Numbered from the stretch's first letter, positions 1-7,470 are shown. The stretch is 8,213 nt of DNA from Niveispirillum sp. (GCA_016463045.1 JAEMSB010000183.1:1-8213), one strand, 5' to 3'. Numbers and translations are program-made. Notes: generated from the letters alone by a model not told the origin.

Positions 1-3000
1 GTGCACGCCCGGTGGCCACGAACCGGCTGATCAGATCCGCGAATTCCGGGCCATCGGTGAAGGTCAGCAATCCATCCAGGACGGTCCGGTCGATGACGGG
101 ATGTGAAACAAAATCCATCGAAGGCTCCAAATAGGGCTCTGTGACGGCGGGCTGGGCAGCATCCCGCATGCCGCACCAATGGGCCGCTGTCCGCAACAAG
201 GCCAAGGGTTCATAGGGCTTGGAAACGTAATCATCCATGCCGGCTTCCAGATAGCTTTCGCGCATGCCGACCATGGCATTGGCGGTCATGGCGATGATCG
301 GGGTTCGGGGCATCCCGGTCTGGCCTTCCTGGGTACGGATCATGCGCGTCGCCTCAATCCCATCCATGCCGGGCATCTGCACATCCATCAGGATTAGATC
401 GTACCGGCTGGCCTCTGCCGCCGCGATGGCTTCCATACCATCGTCCACCAGATCAACACCGTAACCGTCCCGTTCAAGGATCAGTCGGGCGACATTGCGG
501 TTGACGGGATTGTCATCCACCACCAGCACGCGGCGCCCCTTGCCACGGCCGGCATCCATATTGGTTCCCATGTCCGGCATCGGACCCGTCGAGGGCGCAA
601 ACAGGCGGCCCAAGACATCCCGCAGGTTCTGTGGACGAACCGGCTTGACCATGACCGCATCGAAATTCTCTGCCGCAGGATCACCGGGTTCCAGCTTGCC
701 GCCGGACGTGACCAGCATCAGCTTTATACCGGCAAAGCTGGGGTGACCACGCAACCATGCCCCTAACGTGTCTCCCGTCATACCAGGCATCGCCTGATCA
801 ATCAGGATCAGTTTGGGACAGGTTCCTTCACGCAGGTTGCGCTCCAGATCCGCCAGGGCCGCCGAGGCACCGTTGGCCACGGCAACCTTCATGCCCAGAC
901 GTTCCAGCTGACGGGAAAGGATGCGGCGGTCCGCCTCCGTGTCGTCAACAACCAGCGCACGACGGTCGCGCAGCCATTCATCCATCCGGGCCGGATCGGG
1001 CGGCGGCGCTGCTGCTGCGGGAAGCGGTACGGTAAAGCAGAAGCGGCTGCCTTCGCCGGCCACGCTCTCGACCTGAATGTCGCCCCCCATCAACTGGACC
1101 AGCTGCCGACAGATGGTCAGGCCCAGACCGGTGCCGCCAAAGCGGCGGGTGATGGAATTGTCAGCCTGGGTGAATTTCTGGAACAGCCGTCCCACCTGAT
1201 CCGCACTCATGCCGATGCCTGTATCGCTGACAGCGAATTGCAGAAGCGTGATCCCGGCTGCGGTGTCTGCCGATGCCCCGACATCAATGGTGACGCGGCC
1301 CTCACTGGTGAACTTGACGGCGTTGCCAGCGAGGTTCAGCAAAATCTGACGCAACCGTGCGGGATCGCCGCGATAGGCCCGGTTGGCATCAGGATCGATA
1401 TGGGCTTTCAGGGTGATGCCCTTCTCCTGTGCGCGGGGCGACAGGAGGGCAACAACGCCATCCACAATCTCATCCATCGCGAAATCGATGTTCTCCAACT
1501 CCAGCTTACCGGCTTCCAGCTTGGAGACATCCAGGATGTCGTTGATGACATAGAGCAGTGCATCGGCACTTTCGCGGATCGTTTCGGCAAACCCGCGCTG
1601 CTCCGGGCTGAGGGGCGTGTCCAGTAGCAGGGCCGTCATCCCCACAATCCCATTCATAGGCGTGCGGACCTCGTGGCTCATATTGGCCAGAAATTCAGAT
1701 TTGGCCTGATTGGCGCGCTCCGCCTCCCCGCGCGCAGTCTCTGCCGCCTCGGCTGCAGCTTCGGCAATGCGGCGTGACCGGTCAAGGTCCGCTGCCAGTG
1801 CTTGCAGGCTCTGTGCCTGTTCGCCCAGGCGGTCGCGCGCCGCGCGCAGTTCCTGCTCCTGGGTCACCCGGTCGCCAACGTCACGGGTGGCGGACACAAT
1901 GCGCTGTCCAGCCAGCGCATCCGCCGCCAGGGCGAACGCCGTCTCTACCCAGATCCAGCGTCCATCGCCGTGACGCAGCCGATATGTAACCGGCGCACAC
2001 GGCATGCCGGCGATCAGGATGGTCAGGGCGCGCTCCAGCACCTCGCGTTCGTCAGGATGGGTGCGGTCTTGCGGCGTGGCACCGATCAGTTGCTCCGGCG
2101 CGTAGCCCAGCATCCAGCTGGCCGTGGGCGACACATAGAGGTAGGTGCCGTCCAGCGCATGCAGCGCCACCACGTCACTGCCCTGTTCCGACAGCAGGCG
2201 ATACTGCGCGTCGCGGGTAGCCAGTTCCGCCGCCTGCCGCTGCAAACCAGCCGCCATGTCATTGATGGCGGTGGCCAGGGAACCGATCTCGCCCTGTCCG
2301 GCGACGGCGCGCAGTCCCAGTTCACCTCGCCCCAGCCGCTGTACGGTGGCGATCAGATCGCGCAGTGGGTTCAGCACAGCCTGCGTGAACCCGAAATAGA
2401 CAGCCATGACCGAAAATGCCGCCAATGCGAACAGCAGGCCAATGTTCCGCTGAAACTGTCCAACGGCAACCGACAGAACTTCATCGCGCGGATAGGAGAC
2501 GATGATCCGGATGCCGCTGTTCAGCGACACAAAGCCCATCAGACGCGGAACCTCGTCCAGCTCCTCGCCAATCCAGGTGCCATGGTCACTGGCCAAGGCA
2601 GCCTGAGCGAATGGGGCATGGGCCATTGAGACCCCGTCAATGCCCGACAAGGTGGGATAACGGGCCAGAATGACCCCGTCGCGGTCCACTGCAGTCAGGG
2701 TCGCACCGGGTGCCGCAGCCAAGGTGCGGGCTGCCAGTCCGTCCAGCCAGTCGAGCAGCATTCCGGCCAATGCCACGCCCGCCACCTGCCGGTCCTCCAC
2801 GACGATCGGCTGGGCATATACCATAATGGGACGGCCCGAGGCACGGGAGCGCAGATAGCCACTGCTGGCAGGTCGCACCTGTGTCAGCGCCTCCTTGAAA
2901 TAGGCGCGGTCGGAGAGGTTGATTTCTTCGTCATCGGGTGCCGTGGAACAAAGAATAGACCCGTCCGGCCGTGCGACGAAGATGTTGGACACCCAGGGCT

Positions 3001-3280
3001 GGGTTCCCTTCAAGGTCTGCAATGACCGAGCGCAGTCAGCCGGCGCCTCCCGGGAGATACGTGTGGCCGCCACCCCGACCAGCCGCTGCAAACTGGTCAG
3101 CAGTTCGGCCTGCTGCGTGGCGGCAAAACGGGCAATGTCCTGCGCCCTACTCAACGCCTGTTGCTGCGCCTCCTGTCGGCGCGACTGATATTCCAGCAGC
3201 ATCAATCCGGACGCAGCCATGATGACCGCGACCAACAGAAGGATCAAACGCCCCCTCAACGACAGCAACCGTGACCGCAT
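1..3280 (-). CDS. Membrane hybrid sensor histidine kinase (Cache-HAMP-PAS-HisKA-HATPase-REC-REC-Hpt start), C-terminus off the window
   Basis: I translated the minus strand by hand from the ATG at 3280; the frame stays open for 1093 codons to the left edge, so the C-terminus is missing. In order: a signal-anchor helix (about residues 11-29); a periplasmic Cache/PDC-type sensor (about 35-270, with LSDRAYFKEAL near 121); a second membrane helix (about 275-298); HAMP (about 300-350); a PAS_3-type PAS (about 360-480); a coiled linker; HisKA with SHEVRTPMNG, phospho-His H536; and HATPase_c with NLAGNAVKF, DTGIGMS and GGTGLGL. Two receivers follow. REC1 has acidic pair D779/D780 and phospho-Asp D828 (IDQAMPG). 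REC2 has D922/D923, phospho-Asp D966 (MDVQMPGMDG) and Lys K1021. The last visible part (VIDRTVLDGLL, then DLISRF) looks like the start of an Hpt domain, but its histidine lies outside. It should autophosphorylate on an extracytoplasmic cue and run an internal phosphorelay. In-frame ATGs at 3331 and 3349 are alternative starts, and an in-frame TAG lies near 3470. I chose 3280 because the anchor helix follows at once. Signal and output are unknown. Confidence 0.93.
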   Translation of the reverse strand, partial: MRSRLLSLRGRLILLLVAVIMAASGLMLLEYQSRRQEAQQQALSRAQDIARFAATQQAELLTSLQRLVGVAATRISREAPADCARSLQTLKGTQPWVSNIFVARPDGSILCSTAPDDEEINLSDRAYFKEALTQVRPASSGYLRSRASGRPIMVYAQPIVVEDRQVAGVALAGMLLDWLDGLAARTLAAAPGATLTAVDRDGVILARYPTLSGIDGVSMAHAPFAQAALASDHGTWIGEELDEVPRLMGFVSLNSGIRIIVSYPRDEVLSVAVGQFQRNIGLLFALAAFSVMAVYFGFTQAVLNPLRDLIATVQRLGRGELGLRAVAGQGEIGSLATAINDMAAGLQRQAAELATRDAQYRLLSEQGSDVVALHALDGTYLYVSPTASWMLGYAPEQLIGATPQDRTHPDEREVLERALTILIAGMPCAPVTYRLRHGDGRWIWVETAFALAADALAGQRIVSATRDVGDRVTQEQELRAARDRLGEQAQSLQALAADLDRSRRIAEAAAEAAETARGEAERANQAKSEFLANMSHEVRTPMNGIVGMTALLLDTPLSPEQRGFAETIRESADALLYVINDILDVSKLEAGKLELENIDFAMDEIVDGVVALLSPRAQEKGITLKAHIDPDANRAYRGDPARLRQILLNLAGNAVKFTSEGRVTIDVGASADTAAGITLLQFAVSDTGIGMSADQVGRLFQKFTQADNSITRRFGGTGLGLTICRQLVQLMGGDIQVESVAGEGSRFCFTVPLPAAAAPPPDPARMDEWLRDRRALVVDDTEADRRILSRQLERLGMKVAVANGASAALADLERNLREGTCPKLILIDQAMPGMTGDTLGAWLRGHPSFAGIKLMLVTSGGKLEPGDPAAENFDAVMVKPVRPQNLRDVLGRLFAPSTGPMPDMGTNMDAGRGKGRRVLVVDDNPVNRNVARLILERDGYGVDLVDDGMEAIAAAEASRYDLILMDVQMPGMDGIEATRMIRTQEGQTGMPRTPIIAMTANAMVGMRESYLEAGMDDYVSKPYEPLALLRTAAHWCGMRDAAQPAVTEPYLEPSMDFVSHPVIDRTVLDGLLTFTDGPEFADLISRFVATGRA

Positions 3281-3520
3281 CGCGCGTGCATTCCACGAAA
3301 TCCACCGGCACCGGGGCCGGACGCAATGCATAGAATACGCGTGCAGCATCGGAAACAGAACGCATCGAAGAAGCCCCCTGCAAGTGCATTGGGATAGTGC
3401 GCGACGACGGCACGCTGTTTTCCGGCACCCCCTTGTTCCACAAAAAGCAGACCCAACGCCAAGTTGTGCCTAGACCTGTTTATTCGTTCATGCTTTTAAC
3501 CTTTCCGATCCTGCATAAAT
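3281..3520. other. Divergent intergenic region between the two sensor kinase genes
   Basis: These 240 bases separate the start of the minus-strand hybrid kinase from the start of the plus-strand MHYT kinase, so both promoters should lie here. I found no convincing consensus sigma70 pair on either strand. A weak candidate for the minus-strand gene is TTTCCG, 17 bases, then TATGCA. The plus-strand end (about 3470-3520) is AT-rich compared with its surroundings, as expected near a promoter. Short frames on the minus strand here overlap the kinase start in other frames and have no recognisable family. Confidence 0.4.
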
Positions 3521-5614
3521 ATGGATACTCCGATTGACAGCTTAGGGGCGGGGGTATTGGTGCGCGTTGAGATTCTGGGTTTATGCTTCACGAACGCCGA
3601 GGGCGCCGCCACGGGTCACAACCTTTGGCTGGTTGCACTATCTTACCTGACCGCCGCTTTTGCTTCCTTTGTCGCTCTGGATATGGCCGAACGGCTGCGC
3701 CATTCGGACGGAAACTGGCGCTGGGCATGGCATGGCGCAGCGTCGATGGCACTGGGTGGCGGCATCTGGTCCATGCATTTCCTGGGCATGCTGGCCTTCG
3801 ATACGGAGGCCGCAGTCGGTTTCCATACGGGATTGACCATCCTGTCCCTGGTGGTGCCCATTGCGGTGGTGGCGCTTGGCCTGTGGCTGGTCAGCGGTGG
3901 CGTCGGGCCGGCGCGGCTGTTGCCGGCGGGCGCGATTGTGGGCATGGGCGTCGTCGTCATGCACTATACGGGCATGGCGGCACTGCTGCTGCCGGGCTCC
4001 ATCGCCTATGAACCCGGCCTCTTCACGCTGTCCGTCGTGATCGCCCTGGTGGCCGCGACGGTTGCGCTCTGGCTGGCCCTGACGCCGCAGCGTTTCAGTT
4101 TGCGCGTGGCGGCGGCCCTGGTCATGGGGGTGGCCATCTGCGGCATGCATTATACGGGGATGGGCGCCCTTGTCGTCACCATCGACCCCACCCTGCCGCC
4201 CGCATCTGAAGGCATCCCGCGCACCGTCCTGGCCGCCGCCATCGCCGCCGCCACCTATGGGCTGCTGGTTCTCGCCCTGGTGGCCGGGATCGCCGACCGC
4301 CGCATTTCTGCCGCCGCCGCGCGGGAGGCCGAACAGTTGCGCCGGTCTTTCCAGGCGTTGGGAGAGGAGATGCAGGTCCGCCGCCGTATCGAGGCGGAGC
4401 TGGAGCAATCCAAGGTCGCCCTGGAACAGCGTGTGGCCGAACGCACCCTGGATCTGGAAGAGGCCCGCGCCCGCGCGGAGGCCGCCAGTCAGGCCAAGTC
4501 CGAATTCCTGGCCAGCATGAGCCATGAGTTGCGCACGCCCCTGAACTCCATCATGGGGTTCGCGCAGTTGCTGCTCTATAACCGTGCGCGGGAGCCGCTG
4601 ACCGTCAAGCAGGAACGCGCCGCCGTTCAGATTGAGAAGGCCGGTACCCATCTGCTGCGTCTGATCGACGAGGTCTTGGATCTGGCCAAGGTGGAGGCCG
4701 GGCGGCTGTCCATGTCGCTGGAGCCTGTCGATGCGGCGGCGGTCGCGCGCGATGTGGCCAGCAACATGCAGCCCGTGGCCGACGGCGCCGGCATCACCCT
4801 GTCCCTTGATATCAAGACGGAGAGCGCCACCGTTTATGCCGACCGGACGCGGCTGGTGCAGGTGCTGAGCAACCTCACCTCCAACGCCATCAAATATAAC
4901 CGTGCCAATGGCCGGGTTATCCTGTCCGTCGTGCCCGGAACCGATGGCCGTATATCTGTTTCCGTGACCGATACCGGCCTGGGCATCCCCGCCGACCGTC
5001 TCAATCAGCTGTTCCAGCCCTTCAACCGTCTGGGACGCGAACATGGCACGGTTGAGGGCACGGGTATCGGCCTCACGATCTGCCAGCGCCTGGTCCAGGC
5101 CATGGGCGGTGTAATCCTGGTGGACAGCACGGAAGGACAGGGCAGCCGGTTCCATTTCGACCTGCCCGCTGCCGCCCCGGTCGTCGCCCTGGAAAACACC
5201 CGGACCGCCGCCCTGACCGGCAACAGTGCCGATAGGGAGCGCACGATGCTGTATGTGGAGGATAATCCCGCCAACATTCAGCTGATGCGTGACCTGATCG
5301 ACAGCCTGGGCGGCTTCCACCTGCTGGTGGCCGCCGATCCCGGATCGGGATTGCAGTTGGCGCGGTCCCATCTGCCCGACATCATCATTCTGGATATCAA
5401 CCTGCCGGGTATGGATGGGTTCGAAGTGCTGGCCCGGTTGCGTGCCGATCCGGCCACTTCCGGCATTCCTGCCCTCGCCCTGTCAGCCAACGCCCTGCCT
5501 CGGGAGGTTGAGCGGGGGGTGGCCGCCGGGTTCCACCGCTATCTGACGAAGCCATTGCGCGTGCCGGAGTTCCTGTCGGCCGTTGACGGGGCGCTGGCAA
5601 GAAGGGCCGCCTGA
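3521..5614 (+). CDS. MHYT-domain hybrid sensor histidine kinase with C-terminal receiver
   Basis: This is a 697-residue inner-membrane hybrid kinase. The N-terminal 260 residues are a seven-helix MHYT sensor with three signature motifs: MHFLGM (M85-H86), MHYTGM (M147-H148) and MHYTGM (M209-H210). The MHYT family was proposed to bind copper through its Met/His residues and to sense O2, CO or NO; that is a family-level prediction. A coiled linker (about 265-325) leads to HisKA with SHELRTPLNS, phospho-His H335. HATPase_c has N-box NLTSNAIKYN (451-460), DTGLGIP (484-490) and GTGIGL (513-518). The receiver (about 575-692) has acidic pair E580/D581, phospho-Asp D625 (LDINLPGMDG), S655 and K677. 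No DNA-binding, GGDEF or Hpt domain follows. The stop is 2 bases before the HD-GYP gene, so the two are co-transcribed and that regulator is its likely partner. No good Shine-Dalgarno precedes ATG 3521; TTG 3557 or GTG 3560, just after the G-rich stretch at 3545-3554, could be the true start and would still keep all MHYT helices. Confidence 0.95.
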   Translation: MDTPIDSLGAGVLVRVEILGLCFTNAEGAATGHNLWLVALSYLTAAFASFVALDMAERLRHSDGNWRWAWHGAASMALGGGIWSMHFLGMLAFDTEAAVGFHTGLTILSLVVPIAVVALGLWLVSGGVGPARLLPAGAIVGMGVVVMHYTGMAALLLPGSIAYEPGLFTLSVVIALVAATVALWLALTPQRFSLRVAAALVMGVAICGMHYTGMGALVVTIDPTLPPASEGIPRTVLAAAIAAATYGLLVLALVAGIADRRISAAAAREAEQLRRSFQALGEEMQVRRRIEAELEQSKVALEQRVAERTLDLEEARARAEAASQAKSEFLASMSHELRTPLNSIMGFAQLLLYNRAREPLTVKQERAAVQIEKAGTHLLRLIDEVLDLAKVEAGRLSMSLEPVDAAAVARDVASNMQPVADGAGITLSLDIKTESATVYADRTRLVQVLSNLTSNAIKYNRANGRVILSVVPGTDGRISVSVTDTGLGIPADRLNQLFQPFNRLGREHGTVEGTGIGLTICQRLVQAMGGVILVDSTEGQGSRFHFDLPAAAPVVALENTRTAALTGNSADRERTMLYVEDNPANIQLMRDLIDSLGGFHLLVAADPGSGLQLARSHLPDIIILDINLPGMDGFEVLARLRADPATSGIPALALSANALPREVERGVAAGFHRYLTKPLRVPEFLSAVDGALARRAA

Positions 5615-5616
5615 GC

Positions 5617-6702
5617 ATGAATGTCGCTGCCGTTGCAGCCCCCTCCACGATGGAAGATGAACAGCGCCTCGCCCATATCCTGGTCGTCGATGACATGCCC
5701 GCGAATGTGGAGCTGCTTTTGGGCATGCTGGACATGGCGGGTTTTGAAAATGTCAGTTCCACCATGGACCCGTTCGAGGGGCTGGCAATCGCGGAACGCA
5801 ATGTGCCGGACCTCGTGCTGCTGGATTACCGCATGCCGGGACTGGATGGTCCGGGCTTCATTGGCCGGCTGAAAGCCATCCTGGGGTCGCAAACTCCGCC
5901 CGTTCTGATGGTAACGGCGCAGAATGACGACGCGTCGCGCCGCCGCGCGCTGGATGCCGGTGCCCGCGACTATGTCACAAAACCCTATGCGTTCTGGGAA
6001 CTAGAGGCGCGGTCGCGCAATCTTCTGGAACTGCATCTGCTGAACAAGGCGCAGCGGCGGCAGACGGAGGTGCTGGAACGGCTGGTGCGGGAGCGGACGG
6101 CGGAACTGGAGCGGACGCGCGCCGAGATCATCACCCGCCTGTGTTCCGCCGGGGAGTTCCGGGACGAAGATACGGGCCAGCATGTCACCCGCATCGGTCG
6201 CATGTCCGGCGTCATGGCGGAACTGACCGGCCTGCCACCCGCCCTGTGCGCCAAGATCGCAGCGGCGGCGCCGCTGCACGATATCGGCAAGATCGGCATT
6301 CCCGACCGCGTCCTGCTGAAACCGGGCCGGCTGGATGAGGATGAATGGGTCATCATGAAGACCCATGCCCGCATCGGTGAGCAATTGCTGGCCGGCAGCG
6401 GGCTGGCCTTGCTGGATTTGGCGTCGGAGATTGCCGGCACACACCATGAAAAATGGGACGGAAGCGGCTATCCTCTGGGCCTGGCCGCAGACGACATTCC
6501 CCTCAGCGGGCGGATCGTTGCCATCTGCGACGTCTTCGACGCCCTGCTGTCGGCGCGACCCTATAAGCAACCCTGGAAGGTGGAAGACGTGCTGGCCCAT
6601 CTGGACCAGATTGCGGGCAGCCACCTGGACCCCACGCTGACGCGTCTGTTCATCGATAATATCGATCGGATGCTGGCCATACGCGCCGAACTGATGGATT
6701 GA
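5617..6702 (+). CDS. Two-component response regulator REC-HD-GYP, predicted cyclic-di-GMP phosphodiesterase
   Basis: This 361-residue protein has an RpfG-like layout. The receiver (about 19-135) has acidic pair D25/D26, phospho-Asp D70 (LLDYRMPGLDG), T100 and K122 (TKPYA). A helical linker (about 136-172) carries the TAELERTRAEI segment usual before HD-GYP domains. The HD-GYP domain (about 173-355) looks complete: FRDEDTGQHVTR (H189), HDIGKIGIPD with the catalytic pair H221/D222 and K225, H250, tandem H276/H277 in THHEKWDGSGYP, GYP at 284-286, and D305 in CDVFDAL. All these metal-binding positions are present, so I expect activity. By family knowledge it would hydrolyse cyclic-di-GMP to pGpG or GMP in the cytoplasm, controlled by receiver phosphorylation. 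It begins 2 bases after the MHYT kinase stop, which implies translational coupling and a cognate pair. A purine-rich AGAAGG lies about 11 bases before ATG 5617; M12 is an alternative start with no clear ribosome site. Confidence 0.96.
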   Translation: MNVAAVAAPSTMEDEQRLAHILVVDDMPANVELLLGMLDMAGFENVSSTMDPFEGLAIAERNVPDLVLLDYRMPGLDGPGFIGRLKAILGSQTPPVLMVTAQNDDASRRRALDAGARDYVTKPYAFWELEARSRNLLELHLLNKAQRRQTEVLERLVRERTAELERTRAEIITRLCSAGEFRDEDTGQHVTRIGRMSGVMAELTGLPPALCAKIAAAAPLHDIGKIGIPDRVLLKPGRLDEDEWVIMKTHARIGEQLLAGSGLALLDLASEIAGTHHEKWDGSGYPLGLAADDIPLSGRIVAICDVFDALLSARPYKQPWKVEDVLAHLDQIAGSHLDPTLTRLFIDNIDRMLAIRAELMD

Positions 6703-6705
6703 AGG

Positions 6706-6723
6706 TGGGGGCTTACGCCCCCA
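6706..6723. terminator. Hairpin between convergent genes, possible bidirectional terminator
   Basis: TGGGGGC and GCCCCCA form a perfect 7-bp stem around the 4-base loop TTAC. It starts 4 bases after the stop of the HD-GYP gene. The minus-strand mntP stop codon (TAA, 6713-6715) lies in the loop, so the left arm is mntP's 3' flank and the right arm its last codons. Neither side has a proper T-run, so efficient intrinsic termination is not assured. The dyad itself is certain; its function is inferred from its position between convergent genes. Confidence 0.5.
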
Positions 6724-7282
6724 GATGCTGCACCAGGATCTTGGTGCCCAGCAGCATCAACCCGGCCCCGCCAATCCCGACCGCCCAGCGCCCCAGCAGC
6801 GGGCCGACGGCCCGGCCCAGCATCACGCCCACCGTCGAGAGGCCGAATGTCACCAGCCCGATGACGAGGGCCGACGCCAGGATCGGCTCATCGAAGAAGG
6901 CCAGGGGCACGCCGATGGCCAGGGCATCGACAGAGGTCGCAAACCCCGCCATGAACAGGGCGGAGAGGGTGAGCGTCATACCACCGGCCCCGTTCTCTTC
7001 ATCATCCTCGCCCTTCCATGCCTCCCACACCATGCGTCCGCCGACCACGGACAGCAGGACAAAGGCAATCCAGTGATCCACGGCGGCGACGATATCGGCA
7101 AAGGCCATGCCCAGCGCGAAGCCGATCAACGGCATGACCATCTGAAACGCGCCGAAGACGGCACCGACAGTCAAGGCCTGACCCATATTGGGACGACGCA
7201 GGGCCGCGCCCTTGCCCAAAGCGGCGGCAAACGCATCCATGGCCAGACTGAGGGCCAGGGCGAAGGTCGTGGTGGCGATCAA
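6713..7282 (-). CDS. mntP: Manganese efflux pump MntP, TTG start
   Basis: MntP exports Mn2+ across the inner membrane and protects against manganese excess. Read from TTG 7282 the protein has 189 residues; E. coli MntP has 188. It has six hydrophobic segments in two related halves. Signature motifs are LSLAMDAFAAALGKG (D16), DHWIAFVLLSVVGGRM (69-84) and FATSVDALAIGV (D119). A hydrophilic acidic loop (GEDDEENG, 91-98) separates the halves. The start was chosen because GGAG lies 8 bases upstream, because the MDAF aspartate falls at residue 16 as I recall for the E. coli protein, and because extending to the in-frame ATG at 7468 would translate the riboswitch into residues unlike any MntP. The long 5' leader holds a manganese riboswitch, so expression should rise with Mn2+. 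The gene converges on the HD-GYP gene; the stop codons are about 10 bases apart. Confidence 0.95.
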   Translation of the reverse strand: MIATTTFALALSLAMDAFAAALGKGAALRRPNMGQALTVGAVFGAFQMVMPLIGFALGMAFADIVAAVDHWIAFVLLSVVGGRMVWEAWKGEDDEENGAGGMTLTLSALFMAGFATSVDALAIGVPLAFFDEPILASALVIGLVTFGLSTVGVMLGRAVGPLLGRWAVGIGGAGLMLLGTKILVQHLGA

Positions 7283-7290
7283 GACAATGA

Positions 7291-7294
7291 CTCC
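7291..7294 (-). promoter_or_regulatory. Shine-Dalgarno GGAG that fixes the TTG start of mntP
   Basis: On the minus strand, CCCCGGAG is followed by 8 bases and then the TTG at 7282. No ATG or GTG lies in frame at a suitable distance. The neighbouring CCCCGG (7293-7298) is complementary to CCGGGG at 7328-7333 in the leader, so the site can be masked by pairing. Confidence 0.8.
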
Positions 7295-7353
7295 GGGGAC
7301 GACTGAGCAACGATGAACGCAATCCACCCCCGGTCCCGGGAAGGGCGATTGCG
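7291..7353 (-). promoter_or_regulatory. Expression platform of the mntP riboswitch
   Basis: Two structures are possible between aptamer and start codon. One is a closed hairpin with perfect outer arms CGCAATC (7353-7347) and GATTGCG (7324-7318). The other is a 6-bp all-GC helix of CCGGGG (7333-7328) with CCCCGG (7298-7293), which covers the Shine-Dalgarno sequence. If the outer hairpin forms, its own C-rich and G-rich stretches can pair inside it and free the ribosome site. There is no U-run, so control of translation is more likely than termination. The complementarities are visible; the switching model is inference. Confidence 0.55.
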
Positions 7354-7355
7354 CC

Positions 7356-7470
7356 ATCGGTCTCGTCGAACGGGCCTGCTGGCCAGTCGTCCGCGCCATG
7401 GGGTGAACCCCAAGCCTGTTGACACGGACACCACCGGGCAATTGCACCGACGGCGGACTACTCCCCAATT
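7356..7470 (-). ncRNA. yybP-ykoY manganese riboswitch (aptamer) in the mntP leader
   Basis: The minus-strand leader carries the hallmarks of the yybP-ykoY Mn2+ riboswitch family. GGGGAGTAG (7466-7458) is the conserved L1 element. The 3' element CGAGACC (7365-7359) supplies the other metal-site loop, and its CC pairs with the GG before L1. P1 is ATTGG (7469-7465) with CCGAT (7360-7356). P2 is a perfect GTCCGC (7458-7453) with GCGGAC (7394-7389). Inside are GTCAACA (7423-7417) and a GGGG-TTCA-CCCC hairpin (7411-7400). It ends about 70 bases before the TTG of mntP, a known target of this class. By family knowledge Mn2+ bridges the two loops and turns the gene on. I made the assignment by eye, without a covariance-model search. 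Confidence 0.87.

Noticed and set aside
1802..2629. A 275-codon plus-strand frame inside the large hybrid kinase.
   Set aside because: It overlaps the PAS/HAMP/linker region of the minus-strand kinase and has low-complexity Arg/Gln/His composition with no domain; it is an antisense shadow.
3147..3462. Two minus-strand frames of 98 and 68 codons around the start of the large kinase.
   Set aside because: They overlap the kinase in other frames, have no recognised family, and the kinase frame itself accounts for the sequence from 3280 downward.
3638..5371. A 577-codon open frame on the minus strand opposite the MHYT kinase.
   Set aside because: It is a mirror frame of a GC-rich gene, Gly/Gln/His/Arg-rich with no recognisable domain, while the plus strand encodes an intact kinase with every expected motif.
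6725..7306. A 193-codon plus-strand frame opposite mntP.
   Set aside because: Its composition (Gln/His/Arg/Gly) is typical of an antisense shadow, and mntP on the other strand is unambiguous.
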